From NCBI GenBank assembly GCA_905199445.1, contig CAJKGK010000008.1, positions 1 to 64,000 of the forward strand: 64,000 bases of DNA, in the 5' to 3' direction. The DNA is from an uncultured Lachnospiraceae bacterium. Lineage in GTDB: Bacteria > Bacillota > Clostridia > Lachnospirales > Lachnospiraceae. The translations under genes and the position numbers were made by a program. The notes beneath the pieces were generated by a model that was not told the DNA's origin, ran no database searches, and worked only from the letters and a program-made list of their open reading frames with translations. Position 1 is the stretch's first letter; every line of letters starts with the position of its first letter. This document shows, piece by piece, positions 9,632-18,490 of this stretch.

Positions 9632-9692
9632 TCACCTCCGATATACAGTAAAATCATCCATCTCATGGATACTCAGTGTATATCGGAGGTGA
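9632..9692 (-). terminator. Long hairpin, probable terminator of hydA
   Basis: Perfect 16-bp arms at 9632-9647 and 9677-9692 (starting TCACCTCC) enclose a 29-nt loop that holds a second hairpin, ATCCAT/ATGGAT at 9656-9670. Read on the minus strand the stem is followed by TTTTTATT, so it suits termination of the hydA transcript. No U-tract follows on the plus strand. Confidence 0.65.
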
Positions 9693-9778
9693 CTGTATGA
9701 TATAGGTCATATATTTATAGGTAATCGTCTTTATTGGCCATCATCTTCTATTTTGCACCGCTGTCGATACCCTGTCAT

Positions 9779-11194
9779 TCAGCAATCATAATCGGCCTGA
9801 TGACGTTTAATAAACCGGCCAAAACCAGGATCCTGTTTCAATTCGCCATTTTCTACCACAACATGGCCCCGTACCATGGTCATGATCGGCCAGCCCTTTA
9901 CCTTAAAACCTTCATATGGCGTATAATCCACATTTTCATGAAGAATATCCTTTGTAATGGTCACTTCCCGATCTGGATCCATAATCAGAATATCTGCATC
10001 ACTACCGCATCTGATAACCCCCTTTTCAGGATACACGCCAAACAATTTTGCCGGATTTGTACTAATAACATTGGCAAATTCATTTAATGTGATTCGACCT
10101 TCGCTGACACCTGCCGAAAATACCAGCGGAATTCGGGTTTCCACTCCAGGCCCGCCATTGGGACACTGAGTGAAATCTGTCTTCCCCCTCTGTTTATCTC
10201 CATGAAAATTAAATGTACAGTGATCAGTTGCAATAACCTTTAAAGTACCATCTTTAATATAGTCCCACAGCAGCTCCTGATTTTTCCTGGAGCGCAGCGG
10301 CGGGCTCATAATATACTTCAGGCCTTCACCATCCGGCAGATCATAGCAGCTTTCATCCAGGAAAAGGTATTGAGGACAGGTTTCCCCATATACCCGATCT
10401 CCATTCTGTCTGGCCTGCTTAATCATAGACGCACTCTGCGCAGATGAAACATGGACAATATAAAGCGGCGCATTTTGAGCGGTATGGGCCAGCGCAATCA
10501 TCCGCATGACCGCTTCATTTTCACAGATTTCCGGTCGTGACAGCGCGTGATAGTGAGGTGTAAGTTTACCTTCTGAAACAAACTTTTTCTTCAGATAATC
10601 AATAATGGCATCATTTTCACAGTGAACCGTCGTCATTCCGCCCAATGTCCCCAGACGTTCCAATACCCGAAGGGCGTCTTTGTCTTCAGCCTTATAATCA
10701 TAGGTCAGATATATCTTAAAACTGGGATGACCATCTTCAACCATGGCACCCATTTCCTCAATCACTTCATCATCCACCTGCTGAACCACGCCGTGAAAAC
10801 CGTAATCCACCAGACATTTTCCATCAGCATAACCGTGATAGACATTGGCCTGATGATGTAAGTTACAACCCTTTGGTCCAAAGCCCATATGGTCGATAAT
10901 CATTGTATTTCCGCCAAAAGCTGCAGCCGTCGTCCCTGTTGTAAAATCATCGCTGGTGACAACTGCCACATGGAGATTGAAATGTGTGTGGGCATCAATA
11001 CCTCCCGGAAGAACAATCTTCCCTGCCGCATCAATGACCCTGTCCGCAAATTCTTTGTCTGTACATGCTGTATCTTCGGCAGGTTGATCTGCATAGTCAA
11101 TCATTCGGGTGATCTTCTCATCCTCAATAAAAAGATCACCTGTCATAACTCGATGCTCCAATACAATCGTTCCACCCTTAATTAAAGTTTTCAA
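9779..11194 (-). CDS. hydA: Dihydropyrimidinase / D-hydantoinase, HyuA (YgeZ)-like
   Basis: A cyclic amidohydrolase of 471 residues. It has the metal-binding HTH of DAHTHF near 66-71, the carbamylatable Lys in SFKIYLTY near 161, HCEND, HVSSAQS and the ATDHC metal ligand. The GFGPKGCNLHHQ stretch closely recalls E. coli HyuA/YgeZ, which sits in an anaerobic purine-degradation locus. That resemblance is from memory. The start is a TTG at 11192-11194 behind GGAGATGG. It follows the NCS2 permease by 20 bp in the same operon, so a role in hydrolysing a purine- or pyrimidine-derived cyclic amide is likely. The exact substrate is not shown by sequence. Confidence 0.85.
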   Translation of the reverse strand: MKTLIKGGTIVLEHRVMTGDLFIEDEKITRMIDYADQPAEDTACTDKEFADRVIDAAGKIVLPGGIDAHTHFNLHVAVVTSDDFTTGTTAAAFGGNTMIIDHMGFGPKGCNLHHQANVYHGYADGKCLVDYGFHGVVQQVDDEVIEEMGAMVEDGHPSFKIYLTYDYKAEDKDALRVLERLGTLGGMTTVHCENDAIIDYLKKKFVSEGKLTPHYHALSRPEICENEAVMRMIALAHTAQNAPLYIVHVSSAQSASMIKQARQNGDRVYGETCPQYLFLDESCYDLPDGEGLKYIMSPPLRSRKNQELLWDYIKDGTLKVIATDHCTFNFHGDKQRGKTDFTQCPNGGPGVETRIPLVFSAGVSEGRITLNEFANVISTNPAKLFGVYPEKGVIRCGSDADILIMDPDREVTITKDILHENVDYTPYEGFKVKGWPIMTMVRGHVVVENGELKQDPGFGRFIKRHQADYDC

Positions 11195-11214
11195 AAAACC
11201 ATCTCCAATCTCTT

Positions 11215-12666
11215 TTATGCGTTTTGCTTCTGCTGCTTGTCCTTAGAAGTCTCCGTCTTATCCTTTGGAAGTATAACATTCAGAATAATTGCCACCAGCG
11301 CTGCAGGTACAATTCCGGAACCACCAAAAATCAGCTGAATATTCTGAGGCAGCTGAGCCAGAACTGCTGTATTGGCTCCAAGGCCATAGCCCAGACCCAG
11401 TGCAACAGAAATAATGGTAACATTTCTCGGGGTCACCGGCCATTTTGTAATCAGCTGAATACCACTGACAACAATGGATGCAAACATCATCACAGCCGCT
11501 CCGCCTAAAACGCTTTGAGGCATAATCGAAATAATCGCAGACAGCTTTGGAAACAGTCCGCATAAAATCAGGAAAATACCGCCTACTGCAATACAAAAAC
11601 GGTTAACAACCTTATTCATGGCCACAAGTCCTACATTCTGGCTAAAGGATGTATTTGGGAGCACGCCAAAAACAGCAGCCAGGGAAGAACCTAAACCGTC
11701 ACAAACGACACCGCCGGATAATTCCTTATCTGTTGCCTCTCTGCCTAATCCGCCTTCCGTAATACCGGAAATATCGCCAACAGTTTCCACCGCAGTCACA
11801 ATAAACATAATTCCCACGGGAATAATCGCTCTCCAGTCAAAAACCAGTTTTACCGGCATCAGTTTTGGAATAGCAAACCAATCTGCCTGTGCCACCTTAT
11901 CCCAGTTAAGCACCCATGCTTTTGTAGCCTCTTTCGTAACTTCAACACCATCTACCATTTCTGTATATTCAAACGTTGTAGGCAGTACCATACCCATAAT
12001 GGCTACAACAATATAGCCTACAATAATGCCAATTAAAATGGCAGAAAAACTTGTAAAGCCTTTTGTTCCATGTTTCAGAACAACAATAACAATCAGTACA
12101 ATTGCACCAACCATAAGGTTTTCCAGGGAGCCATAGTCTTTGGCGCTCGTCCCTCCGCCAAAAGAACCGATTCCAACACCAATCAGAGAAAGCCCAATGG
12201 ATAATACAACGGTTCCCGTAACAACCGCAGGAAAGAATCTTCGAAGGGGTTTCAGAAAAAAGCCCAGAACACCTTCAAACAGGCCGCCAATAAGGCTGGC
12301 TCCCATCAGTGCGCCATAACCGATCAGGCCGCCGCCCATCACCTGTGCCACACTGCTGCACACGCCAATAAAGCCTGAACTGGTTCCCATGACAATAGGA
12401 AGTTTCCCACCAACGGGTCCAATGGTAAATACCTGTACAAGAGTTACAATACCTGCAATCAACATGGCATTCTGAAGCAATGTGATCTGAAGCTGTGCAT
12501 ATTCACTGCCAGGTGTGATACCGCAGGCCGCCGTAATGATCAGCAGCGGCGTTAAGTTTCCGACAAACATGGCCAACACATGCTGTAATCCCAGAGGTAT
12601 CGCCAGTTTAAGCGGCGGGCGTCCATCCAAATCGTAGGGTGAAGCATAGTTTTTCTGTTCTTTCAT
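11215..12666 (-). CDS. NCS2-family nucleobase:cation symporter (uracil/xanthine/urate permease)
   Basis: A membrane protein of 483 residues with about 12-14 hydrophobic segments. The family signature is seen as QNVGLVAMNK, with Asn in the usual Thr place, together with the GLQHVLAMF N-terminal motif. NCS2 carriers import uracil, xanthine, uric acid or guanine with H+ or Na+. A hydrophilic loop around residues 235-270 is longer than usual. ATG at 12664-12666 follows AAAGGAG. Pairing with hydA argues for purine or pyrimidine use. Substrate cannot be read from the sequence, and I found no purine riboswitch in the 150-bp leader. Confidence 0.85.
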   Translation of the reverse strand: MKEQKNYASPYDLDGRPPLKLAIPLGLQHVLAMFVGNLTPLLIITAACGITPGSEYAQLQITLLQNAMLIAGIVTLVQVFTIGPVGGKLPIVMGTSSGFIGVCSSVAQVMGGGLIGYGALMGASLIGGLFEGVLGFFLKPLRRFFPAVVTGTVVLSIGLSLIGVGIGSFGGGTSAKDYGSLENLMVGAIVLIVIVVLKHGTKGFTSFSAILIGIIVGYIVVAIMGMVLPTTFEYTEMVDGVEVTKEATKAWVLNWDKVAQADWFAIPKLMPVKLVFDWRAIIPVGIMFIVTAVETVGDISGITEGGLGREATDKELSGGVVCDGLGSSLAAVFGVLPNTSFSQNVGLVAMNKVVNRFCIAVGGIFLILCGLFPKLSAIISIMPQSVLGGAAVMMFASIVVSGIQLITKWPVTPRNVTIISVALGLGYGLGANTAVLAQLPQNIQLIFGGSGIVPAALVAIILNVILPKDKTETSKDKQQKQNA

Positions 12667-12768
12667 AACATTCTCCTTTGTTAAATATAGTCAAAACGGA
12701 TAAAACATCCGGTTTGCTCCATGACAGCCTTCAAATTTCCAGTCAAAAGCCGTTAAAATTTATTACAA

Positions 12769-12798
12769 AAAGCGCCAATTCAAATGAACCGGCGCTTT
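12769..12798 (-). terminator. Rho-independent terminator of pgi
   Basis: On the minus strand AAAGCGCC and GGCGCTTT pair. The stem extends by five more pairs including two G-U, leaving a four-base ATTT loop. A run of five T follows. It lies 23 bp after the pgi stop. Confidence 0.8.
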
Positions 12799-12820
12799 CC
12801 ATACGCAAAAGCATGAATGA

Positions 12821-14170
12821 TTAAAGTCTTTCGAGTAACTTAGCTGTTAATTCCTCAAAACCTGGCTTTCCAAGCAATGCAAACATATTCTTTTTATAGC
12901 TTTCAACACCTGGCTGGTCAAAAGGATTTACACCTAAAATGTACCCGCTCACACCACAGGCAAATTCATAGGTATAGAACAACTCACCCAGATAGAACTC
13001 ATTCTGCTCCGGAATTGTGAACATCAGATTCGGCACATTGCCGTCTGTATGCGCAAGGATTGTTCCGTTCATAGCACTCTTATTAATAAAATCAACATCT
13101 TTTCCTGCAAGGTAATTTAAACCGTCCAGATCGACCGGTTCCTCTTCCAGAACAATATCGACTTTCGGTTTTTCTACATTCAAAACTGTCTCAAACATAA
13201 TTCTTGAACCATCCTGAATAAACTGGCCCATAGAATGAAGATCTGCTGTCAGTGTAACCGATGCCGGGAAGATACCTCTTTGATCCTTGCCTTCACTCTC
13301 ACCGTAAAGCTGCTTCCACCACTCGCCAATATACTGAAGTGAAGGTTCATAGCTTGCCGTAATTTCTACGGATTTACCTTTACGTAATAAAATATTACGG
13401 ATTACAGCGTACTGTACGGCATCATTGTCTTCAAATGCATTATTCAAACAACGTTCTCTTGCACTGGCTGCGCCAGCCATCAGCTGATCAATATCCGCAC
13501 CACTTACGGCAATCGGAAGTAAACCTACGGCAGTAAGCACAGAGAAACGTCCGCCAACATCATCAGGAACAACGAAACTTTCATATCCCTCTTCTGTTGC
13601 CAGGTTTTTCAGCGCACCACGGGCTTTATCTGTTGTACAGTAAATTCTCTTTCCAGCCTCTTCTTTTCCGTATTTTTCCTCCAGTTTCTTTTTGAATACA
13701 CGGAATGCTACCGCCGGCTCAGTTGTTGTACCGGATTTAGAAATCATATTGATAGAAAAGTCTCTATCTCCAATTAACTCCATAAGGTTACTGATATACG
13801 TACTGCTTAAATTATTTCCGCAATAATAAATTTCCGGAGTCTTCCGAACTGATTTTGGAAGCATGTTATAAAAATTATGTTTTAAAAACTCGATAGCCGC
13901 TCTGGCTCCCAGATAAGAACCGCCGATACCGATCACAACTAATACATCCGAATCATTCTGGATTTTTTCTGCAGCTTTTTTAATGCGCGCAAACTCTTCT
14001 TTATCATAATTAACCGGAAGATCAATCCAGCCTAAAAAATCATTTCCTGCACCTGTTTTGCTGACAAGAACGTCCTTTGCATCATCAGCTAATTTGCTCA
14101 TCAGCTCTACTTCATGGTCGCTGATAAACACTTTTGTTTTGGAATAGTCAAACGTCACTTTGTTTGCCAT
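12821..14170 (-). CDS. pgi: Glucose-6-phosphate isomerase
   Basis: Interconverts glucose 6-phosphate and fructose 6-phosphate in glycolysis. At 449 residues it has the length of the shorter Bacillota enzyme. It carries VIGIGGSYLGARA near residue 79, ISKSGTTTEPA (the phosphate-binding loop) near 144, and GRFSVLTAVGLLP near 208. ATG at 14168-14170 follows GGAGGG. It is apparently a single-gene unit ended by the hairpin at 12769-12798. Confidence 0.95.
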   Translation of the reverse strand: MANKVTFDYSKTKVFISDHEVELMSKLADDAKDVLVSKTGAGNDFLGWIDLPVNYDKEEFARIKKAAEKIQNDSDVLVVIGIGGSYLGARAAIEFLKHNFYNMLPKSVRKTPEIYYCGNNLSSTYISNLMELIGDRDFSINMISKSGTTTEPAVAFRVFKKKLEEKYGKEEAGKRIYCTTDKARGALKNLATEEGYESFVVPDDVGGRFSVLTAVGLLPIAVSGADIDQLMAGAASARERCLNNAFEDNDAVQYAVIRNILLRKGKSVEITASYEPSLQYIGEWWKQLYGESEGKDQRGIFPASVTLTADLHSMGQFIQDGSRIMFETVLNVEKPKVDIVLEEEPVDLDGLNYLAGKDVDFINKSAMNGTILAHTDGNVPNLMFTIPEQNEFYLGELFYTYEFACGVSGYILGVNPFDQPGVESYKKNMFALLGKPGFEELTAKLLERL

Positions 14171-14284
14171 ATTTATCCCTCCATTAAAATGTTATAGCTA
14201 AGCGTTGAACATAACCAAACTAATAATAACAAATCGACAGGAAATTATCAACTGATTCCTCAAAATCTTCCGTTGAAAAATGTA

Positions 14285-15094
14285 TCAGCATAAAAATTCT
14301 TTTAAAATATCTTCTACAATGCGGGCATCAATTTCATCTTCCGGTTCGCCAGAAAACTCATCGCCCACCAGGTCCTTACGCCTGTTAGGTTCTGATTTAA
14401 ATGCAAATTTTGCAGCTGCAATCTCCTGGTCTGTTTTTACAGAATGTACCCGCGGTGAACGTCCCGTACCGTTCTGAGAACGATTCAGCTCATGACTGGG
14501 ACGAACCGATGATTCCTCATTTTGTTTGGACAAATCTTTATCCACAGATTCCACCGAATAATTTTGCAGAGATTTTCCAGATTCAATTTTATTTTTCAAA
14601 AAGTTTTCCAGGTAATCCATAACATGCCATTCCAATGCAGCCTGTTTTTCCCGATAATTATACAAATGATTTTGAGTCAGTAAAACAATTTCTGTCATCC
14701 CCCAAACAACACCGGTCATCACAAGATCTGTGACTTTTCTTCCCTGAAACATCATAAATATAAGCCAGGCTCCAAAAGCCAGACCGGAGACTGACATCAT
14801 TACAACCGGTATATTTCTCCACGTAGCAGCCGACCAGAAACCGATTTTATATTTATGCAAATAGTGCCGCGTTAAAGCCCTTGAATCCTGGGGACGCATA
14901 TTTAATTTATAGTAGCTGCTAAATTTTAATTTTATGTACTTTAACAGCCTGTTATCTGAATTCCCCATCATATCTGCTTCTCTGATTAATCTTTTGTAAC
15001 CATGATTTGCAATCATTGCAGACACAAGTCCAACCACAAGGCATCCTGCCAAAATATACATAATCACACCCTGCTGAATCATCCATTCCTTCAT
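14285..15094 (-). CDS. Conserved membrane protein of unknown function
   Basis: I do not recognise the family. The product of 269 residues (ATG 15094, GGGAG seven bases upstream) has one N-terminal hydrophobic helix, a charged stretch of about 80 residues, two more hydrophobic segments around 105-150, and a cytoplasmic-looking tail rich in Ser, Asn, Glu and Lys that is probably disordered. The general plan recalls the TadB/TadC (T2SSF) type of membrane protein, but no family motif supports that. It is transcribed alone, divergent from the nitrite/sulfite reductase. A TTG start 18 bases upstream is possible. Confidence 0.65.
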   Translation of the reverse strand: MKEWMIQQGVIMYILAGCLVVGLVSAMIANHGYKRLIREADMMGNSDNRLLKYIKLKFSSYYKLNMRPQDSRALTRHYLHKYKIGFWSAATWRNIPVVMMSVSGLAFGAWLIFMMFQGRKVTDLVMTGVVWGMTEIVLLTQNHLYNYREKQAALEWHVMDYLENFLKNKIESGKSLQNYSVESVDKDLSKQNEESSVRPSHELNRSQNGTGRSPRVHSVKTDQEIAAAKFAFKSEPNRRKDLVGDEFSGEPEDEIDARIVEDILKEFLC

Positions 15095-15269
15095 AGAAAT
15101 GCTCCCTTCCAAATTGATATAATGTATTATAATATGGTTAAACCTATGATTTCACTTATTTTTAGTCGCAGAAAATAACATAATTTTCAAAAAACAGGGG
15201 AAATTATATGGAAACATGTGTGTACTTAAGATATACTTACCTATATAAAAAATAACAGGAGGAATGCCA

Positions 15270-16814
15270 ATGAACAGTCAATTACAGTCTTTCAAAAATG
15301 ATCTTGCTATTTTCAACGATGCCACAAGAAAATTTTTTAACGGGGAATTGTCCAGGTCAGCGTATAAAGGTATATCCGGCGGTTTCGGAACTTATGCCGA
15401 ACGCAGCGGACACAGTGCTATGATTCGGCTCAGAGTTCCATGTGGTCATTTATCCAAGGAAATGCTTTCTTTTATTGTGACGTCGATTCAGCAATATAAT
15501 ATACAAACAGTAAAAACTACAACCTGTCAAACCATTCAGCTTCACAATCTGAACTGTGAAAATTTAATTGCCATTCATGAACAGGCACTGGAACACGGTA
15601 TTATCTGCCGGGGTGGTGGCGGCGATAATCCAAGAAATGCCATGTCCTCTCCTTTGTCTGGTGTAGAAAAAGGCGAATATTTTGACGTATCTCCCTATGC
15701 AATGGCCGTTTCCGATTATTTAATCCATCTTATAAAAGAAATTCACCTCCCGCGTAAGCTAAAAGTTGGTTTTTCCAACAGCCCTTTCAATAATACCCAT
15801 GCAACCTTCCGCGATCTGGGCTTTACCGCGAATTCAGACAATACCTTTGATGTGTATAGCGCCGGCGGACTTGGTCCCAATCCAAAACTTGGGCTTAAAG
15901 TGTGCTGCCATATTCAGCCCAACAAAATCCTGTATTATGTCAAAGCAATGGTAGATATGTTTATGGAACATGGAAACTATGAATCCAGAGCAAAATCCCG
16001 TACACGTTATATGCAGGATACGCTTGGTACAGATGAATACAAACGAATTTATAATGACAAAGTAGCACTATGCTTTGAAAAAGGCGGCCTGGATATCTCA
16101 CCAGACGTACACGATATCACCAAAAGGGGCGATCAAACGATCCGTCATAAAAGAATAATTGAGCAAAAACAACCTGGATTATACAGCGTATACTACCATC
16201 CCCTGGCCGGAATGATCCCTGTTGAAACACTGAAAGCAATTCATACAGCCATTATTCCTATGACGGATGTTGAACTTCGGCTTGCACCGGATCAGTCTGT
16301 TTATATTATAAATTGTACAGCCGAGGAAGCCCGCCGGCTGCTGCAGATTACAGAAAACGGTGCCTGTAATTTATTTGAAACATCTGTTGTATGTGCCGGT
16401 GCATCCATCTGTCAGCAGGGGCTTAGAGACACTCACAAACTGTTTGAAGCCTGCACAAAGGCGATTCATGAAGCAGATCTTCCAGAGAACGCTCTGCCGC
16501 AAGCACATATTTCCGGATGTGGGTCATCCTGCGGTACACATCAAATTGGCATGTTGGGTTTTCATGGATGCAGTAAACGGATAGGCACAGAAAATCATTC
16601 GGCCTATACACTGCACTTAAATGGCTGTGATCTTCAAAATCACGAATGTTTTGGGGAAAACGCCGGCATCATTCTTGAAAAAGATATACCTGATTTTCTG
16701 GTTACACTTGGAAAAGAAGCAGCGAATTCCGGGCAATCCTTTGAAAAATGGTTTCCCGAACATATAGATAACGTAAAGAAACTTGCTGAAGAATTTACTG
16801 AAAAGAAAAACTGA
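15270..16814 (+). CDS. Siroheme-[4Fe-4S] nitrite/sulfite reductase
   Basis: A protein of 514 residues with the two-fold repeated nitrite/sulfite reductase half-domains. The cluster and siroheme ligands are four Cys in the C-X5-C...C-X3-C pattern: Cys375, Cys381, Cys417 and Cys421. It catalyses a six-electron reduction of nitrite to ammonia or sulfite to sulfide, depending on the enzyme; sequence alone does not decide. ATG 15270 lies seven bases after AGGAGG, while an ATG six bases earlier is too close to it. No partner for electron supply or siroheme synthesis lies next to it. A strong hairpin terminator follows. Confidence 0.85.
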   Translation: MNSQLQSFKNDLAIFNDATRKFFNGELSRSAYKGISGGFGTYAERSGHSAMIRLRVPCGHLSKEMLSFIVTSIQQYNIQTVKTTTCQTIQLHNLNCENLIAIHEQALEHGIICRGGGGDNPRNAMSSPLSGVEKGEYFDVSPYAMAVSDYLIHLIKEIHLPRKLKVGFSNSPFNNTHATFRDLGFTANSDNTFDVYSAGGLGPNPKLGLKVCCHIQPNKILYYVKAMVDMFMEHGNYESRAKSRTRYMQDTLGTDEYKRIYNDKVALCFEKGGLDISPDVHDITKRGDQTIRHKRIIEQKQPGLYSVYYHPLAGMIPVETLKAIHTAIIPMTDVELRLAPDQSVYIINCTAEEARRLLQITENGACNLFETSVVCAGASICQQGLRDTHKLFEACTKAIHEADLPENALPQAHISGCGSSCGTHQIGMLGFHGCSKRIGTENHSAYTLHLNGCDLQNHECFGENAGIILEKDIPDFLVTLGKEAANSGQSFEKWFPEHIDNVKKLAEEFTEKKN

Positions 16815-16831
16815 TCCCTTCACTTGGAAGC

Positions 16832-16898
16832 CTGGGCAGGGATGCTTTGAAGGGAATACTTTAATCTTCCCTTCAAAGCATCCCTGCCCAGCTTTTTT
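16832..16898 (+). terminator. Terminator with an unusually long perfect stem
   Basis: A perfect 24-bp inverted repeat (16832-16855 and 16868-16891) with a 12-nt loop, directly followed by TTTTTT on the plus strand. It lies 17 bp after the reductase stop and would end that transcript. On the minus strand no U-run follows. The stem is about three times the usual terminator length. Confidence 0.85.
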
Positions 16899-16930
16899 GT
16901 TTGTAACAGAACTGACCACAGCCAATCTTT

Positions 16931-18004
16931 TTATTTTGATCGTTCTGCAGCCTCATTAATTAATCCGACAATAATGTCAATGGCATTATTCATGGGACTC
17001 TGACTCATTGCTTCAATATAATCCTTTTTGTGTCTGAAGACATACTCAATAGCCTCCATAAGGGAATCATCTGATAAATCTTCTTCCCTAAGAAGGCAGC
17101 TGTACCCCTGACGTTCAAATGACTGGGCATTCAGAATCTGATCTCCACGGCTGGAAGCCGCTGGAAGCGGGATCAGAATTGCAGGCTTTTTCAATGCCAG
17201 GAGTTCACAAATAGCATTGGCACCGGCTCTGGATATAACAACATCTGCAGCATCTAAAAGATCACTCAGTTCTTTCTTAATATATTCGAACTGAACATAG
17301 CCCTGCGTACCGTCAAGAGACGGGTCCAAATTACCCTTTCCACACAAATGAATAACCTGATATTTCTTGAGCAATTCAGGAAGCAGCTTGCGTACCGCAT
17401 TATTAATAGCTACTGATCCCAAACTGCCTCCAATAATAAGAATAACCGGTTTATTAATACTGAAGTTGCAAAAATCCAGACCATTAAGCCGATTCCCATC
17501 GAAAAGTTCCTTTCGGATGGGGGAACCTGTAAGTACAGCCTTACCTTCCGGCAAATACTTTTTCGTTTCCGGGAAATTACAGCACACCTTATAGGCTGAC
17601 GGTATACTTAGTTTATTTGCAAGACCAGGCGTCATATCTGATTCATGAATAATCGCGGGAACTTTACAGTGTTTTGCGGCCATAACAACCGGAACAGAGA
17701 CAAAGCCGCCTTTTGAAAATACCACATCCGGTCTGATCTGTTTCATAATCCGTTTTGCATCAAACAAACCCTTCAGCACTCTGAATGGATCTGAAAAATT
17801 TTTAAGATCAAAATACCGTCTAAGTTTTCCTGAAGATATTCCATAATAAGGAATTCCATATTCCTCAATCAGTTTTCTTTCAATACCGTTATGAGAACCA
17901 ATATAATAAATTTCATAGCCCTCTTTTTTCAGTTCCGGAATCAATGCGATATTCGGCGTAACATGACCTGCAGTTCCGCCTCCTGTCAATACAATTTTCT
18001 TCAT
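16931..18004 (-). CDS. murG: UDP-GlcNAc:undecaprenyl-PP-MurNAc-pentapeptide GlcNAc transferase (MurG)
   Basis: A GT28 glycosyltransferase of 357 residues that converts lipid I to lipid II at the inner face of the membrane. It has the N-terminal loop TGGGTAGHVTPN, the SKGGFVSVP motif near 100, and GGSLGS and RAGANAICELL for UDP-GlcNAc binding. The usual HEQN motif reads HESDMTPGLAN, a form common in Clostridial MurG and MurG-like proteins. It stands outside any division/cell-wall cluster, so a second MurG-type enzyme is possible. ATG at 18002-18004 follows GGGAGG. It runs 24 bp after the TSCPD gene. Confidence 0.88.
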   Translation of the reverse strand: MKKIVLTGGGTAGHVTPNIALIPELKKEGYEIYYIGSHNGIERKLIEEYGIPYYGISSGKLRRYFDLKNFSDPFRVLKGLFDAKRIMKQIRPDVVFSKGGFVSVPVVMAAKHCKVPAIIHESDMTPGLANKLSIPSAYKVCCNFPETKKYLPEGKAVLTGSPIRKELFDGNRLNGLDFCNFSINKPVILIIGGSLGSVAINNAVRKLLPELLKKYQVIHLCGKGNLDPSLDGTQGYVQFEYIKKELSDLLDAADVVISRAGANAICELLALKKPAILIPLPAASSRGDQILNAQSFERQGYSCLLREEDLSDDSLMEAIEYVFRHKKDYIEAMSQSPMNNAIDIIVGLINEAAERSK

Positions 18005-18028
18005 ACAATACCGCCTCCCGTCATTTAC

Positions 18029-18274
18029 TCAGTTTTCCGCCTTATAATTTTTTAAAGCCTTTGCCAACTGATCCGGACATGAGGTTCCGCGTCCACCGCA
18101 GTTAATGCCCTCAAGTTTTGAAATCACATCATCTACATCGCAGCCAACGACCATCTTAGCCAATCCCTGGGTATTTCCCTGGCATCCGCCAATAAACTGA
18201 CAGCTTACAATTTTATTATTTTCCACTTCGAATTCGATCGCCTTGGAACATGTTCTTGAAGTTGTATATCTCAT
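18029..18274 (-). CDS. TSCPD-domain protein (TIGR03905 type)
   Basis: A small protein of 81 residues with five Cys and the motif CGGRGTSCPDQLA that defines the TSCPD domain. The same domain occurs at the end of some class II ribonucleotide reductases and is thought to bind metal; the stand-alone family has no known role. ATG at 18272-18274 follows AGAGGT. It is upstream of murG and likely co-transcribed. Confidence 0.85.
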   Translation of the reverse strand: MRYTTSRTCSKAIEFEVENNKIVSCQFIGGCQGNTQGLAKMVVGCDVDDVISKLEGINCGGRGTSCPDQLAKALKNYKAEN

Positions 18275-18426
18275 TTTTTCTACCTCTTTCTCACTCTTTC
18301 CGGAGTAAAATCCGACTGAAATTTATCCGTCAAGAATTTTGTTGTAATATTTCTTTCAGTTATTATAACAGATGTATCCAATGAAGACCAGACCATAATC
18401 ATACTTTAATGAATAATAACACTATA

Positions 18427-18455
18427 TTCACTTTATACTAAAAAAATGCTAGAAT
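18427..18455 (+). promoter_or_regulatory. Candidate promoter for mtnN
   Basis: TTCACT (18427-18432), 17-bp spacer, TAGAAT (18450-18455), placed 36 bp before the start codon. Confidence 0.5.
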
Positions 18456-18490
18456 ATTATAACAATGATTAACAATGAAGGAGAACACCA

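Noticed and set aside
9677..9709. GGAGGTG followed by ATG on the plus strand, looking like a gene start
   Set aside because: The frame is ATG-ATA-TAG, two codons only; the GGAGGTG is simply the right arm of the hydA terminator hairpin.
12667..12768. Possible purine riboswitch upstream of the NCS2 permease
   Set aside because: I could not find the conserved purine-aptamer core; only a small CGGAT/ATCCG hairpin is present.
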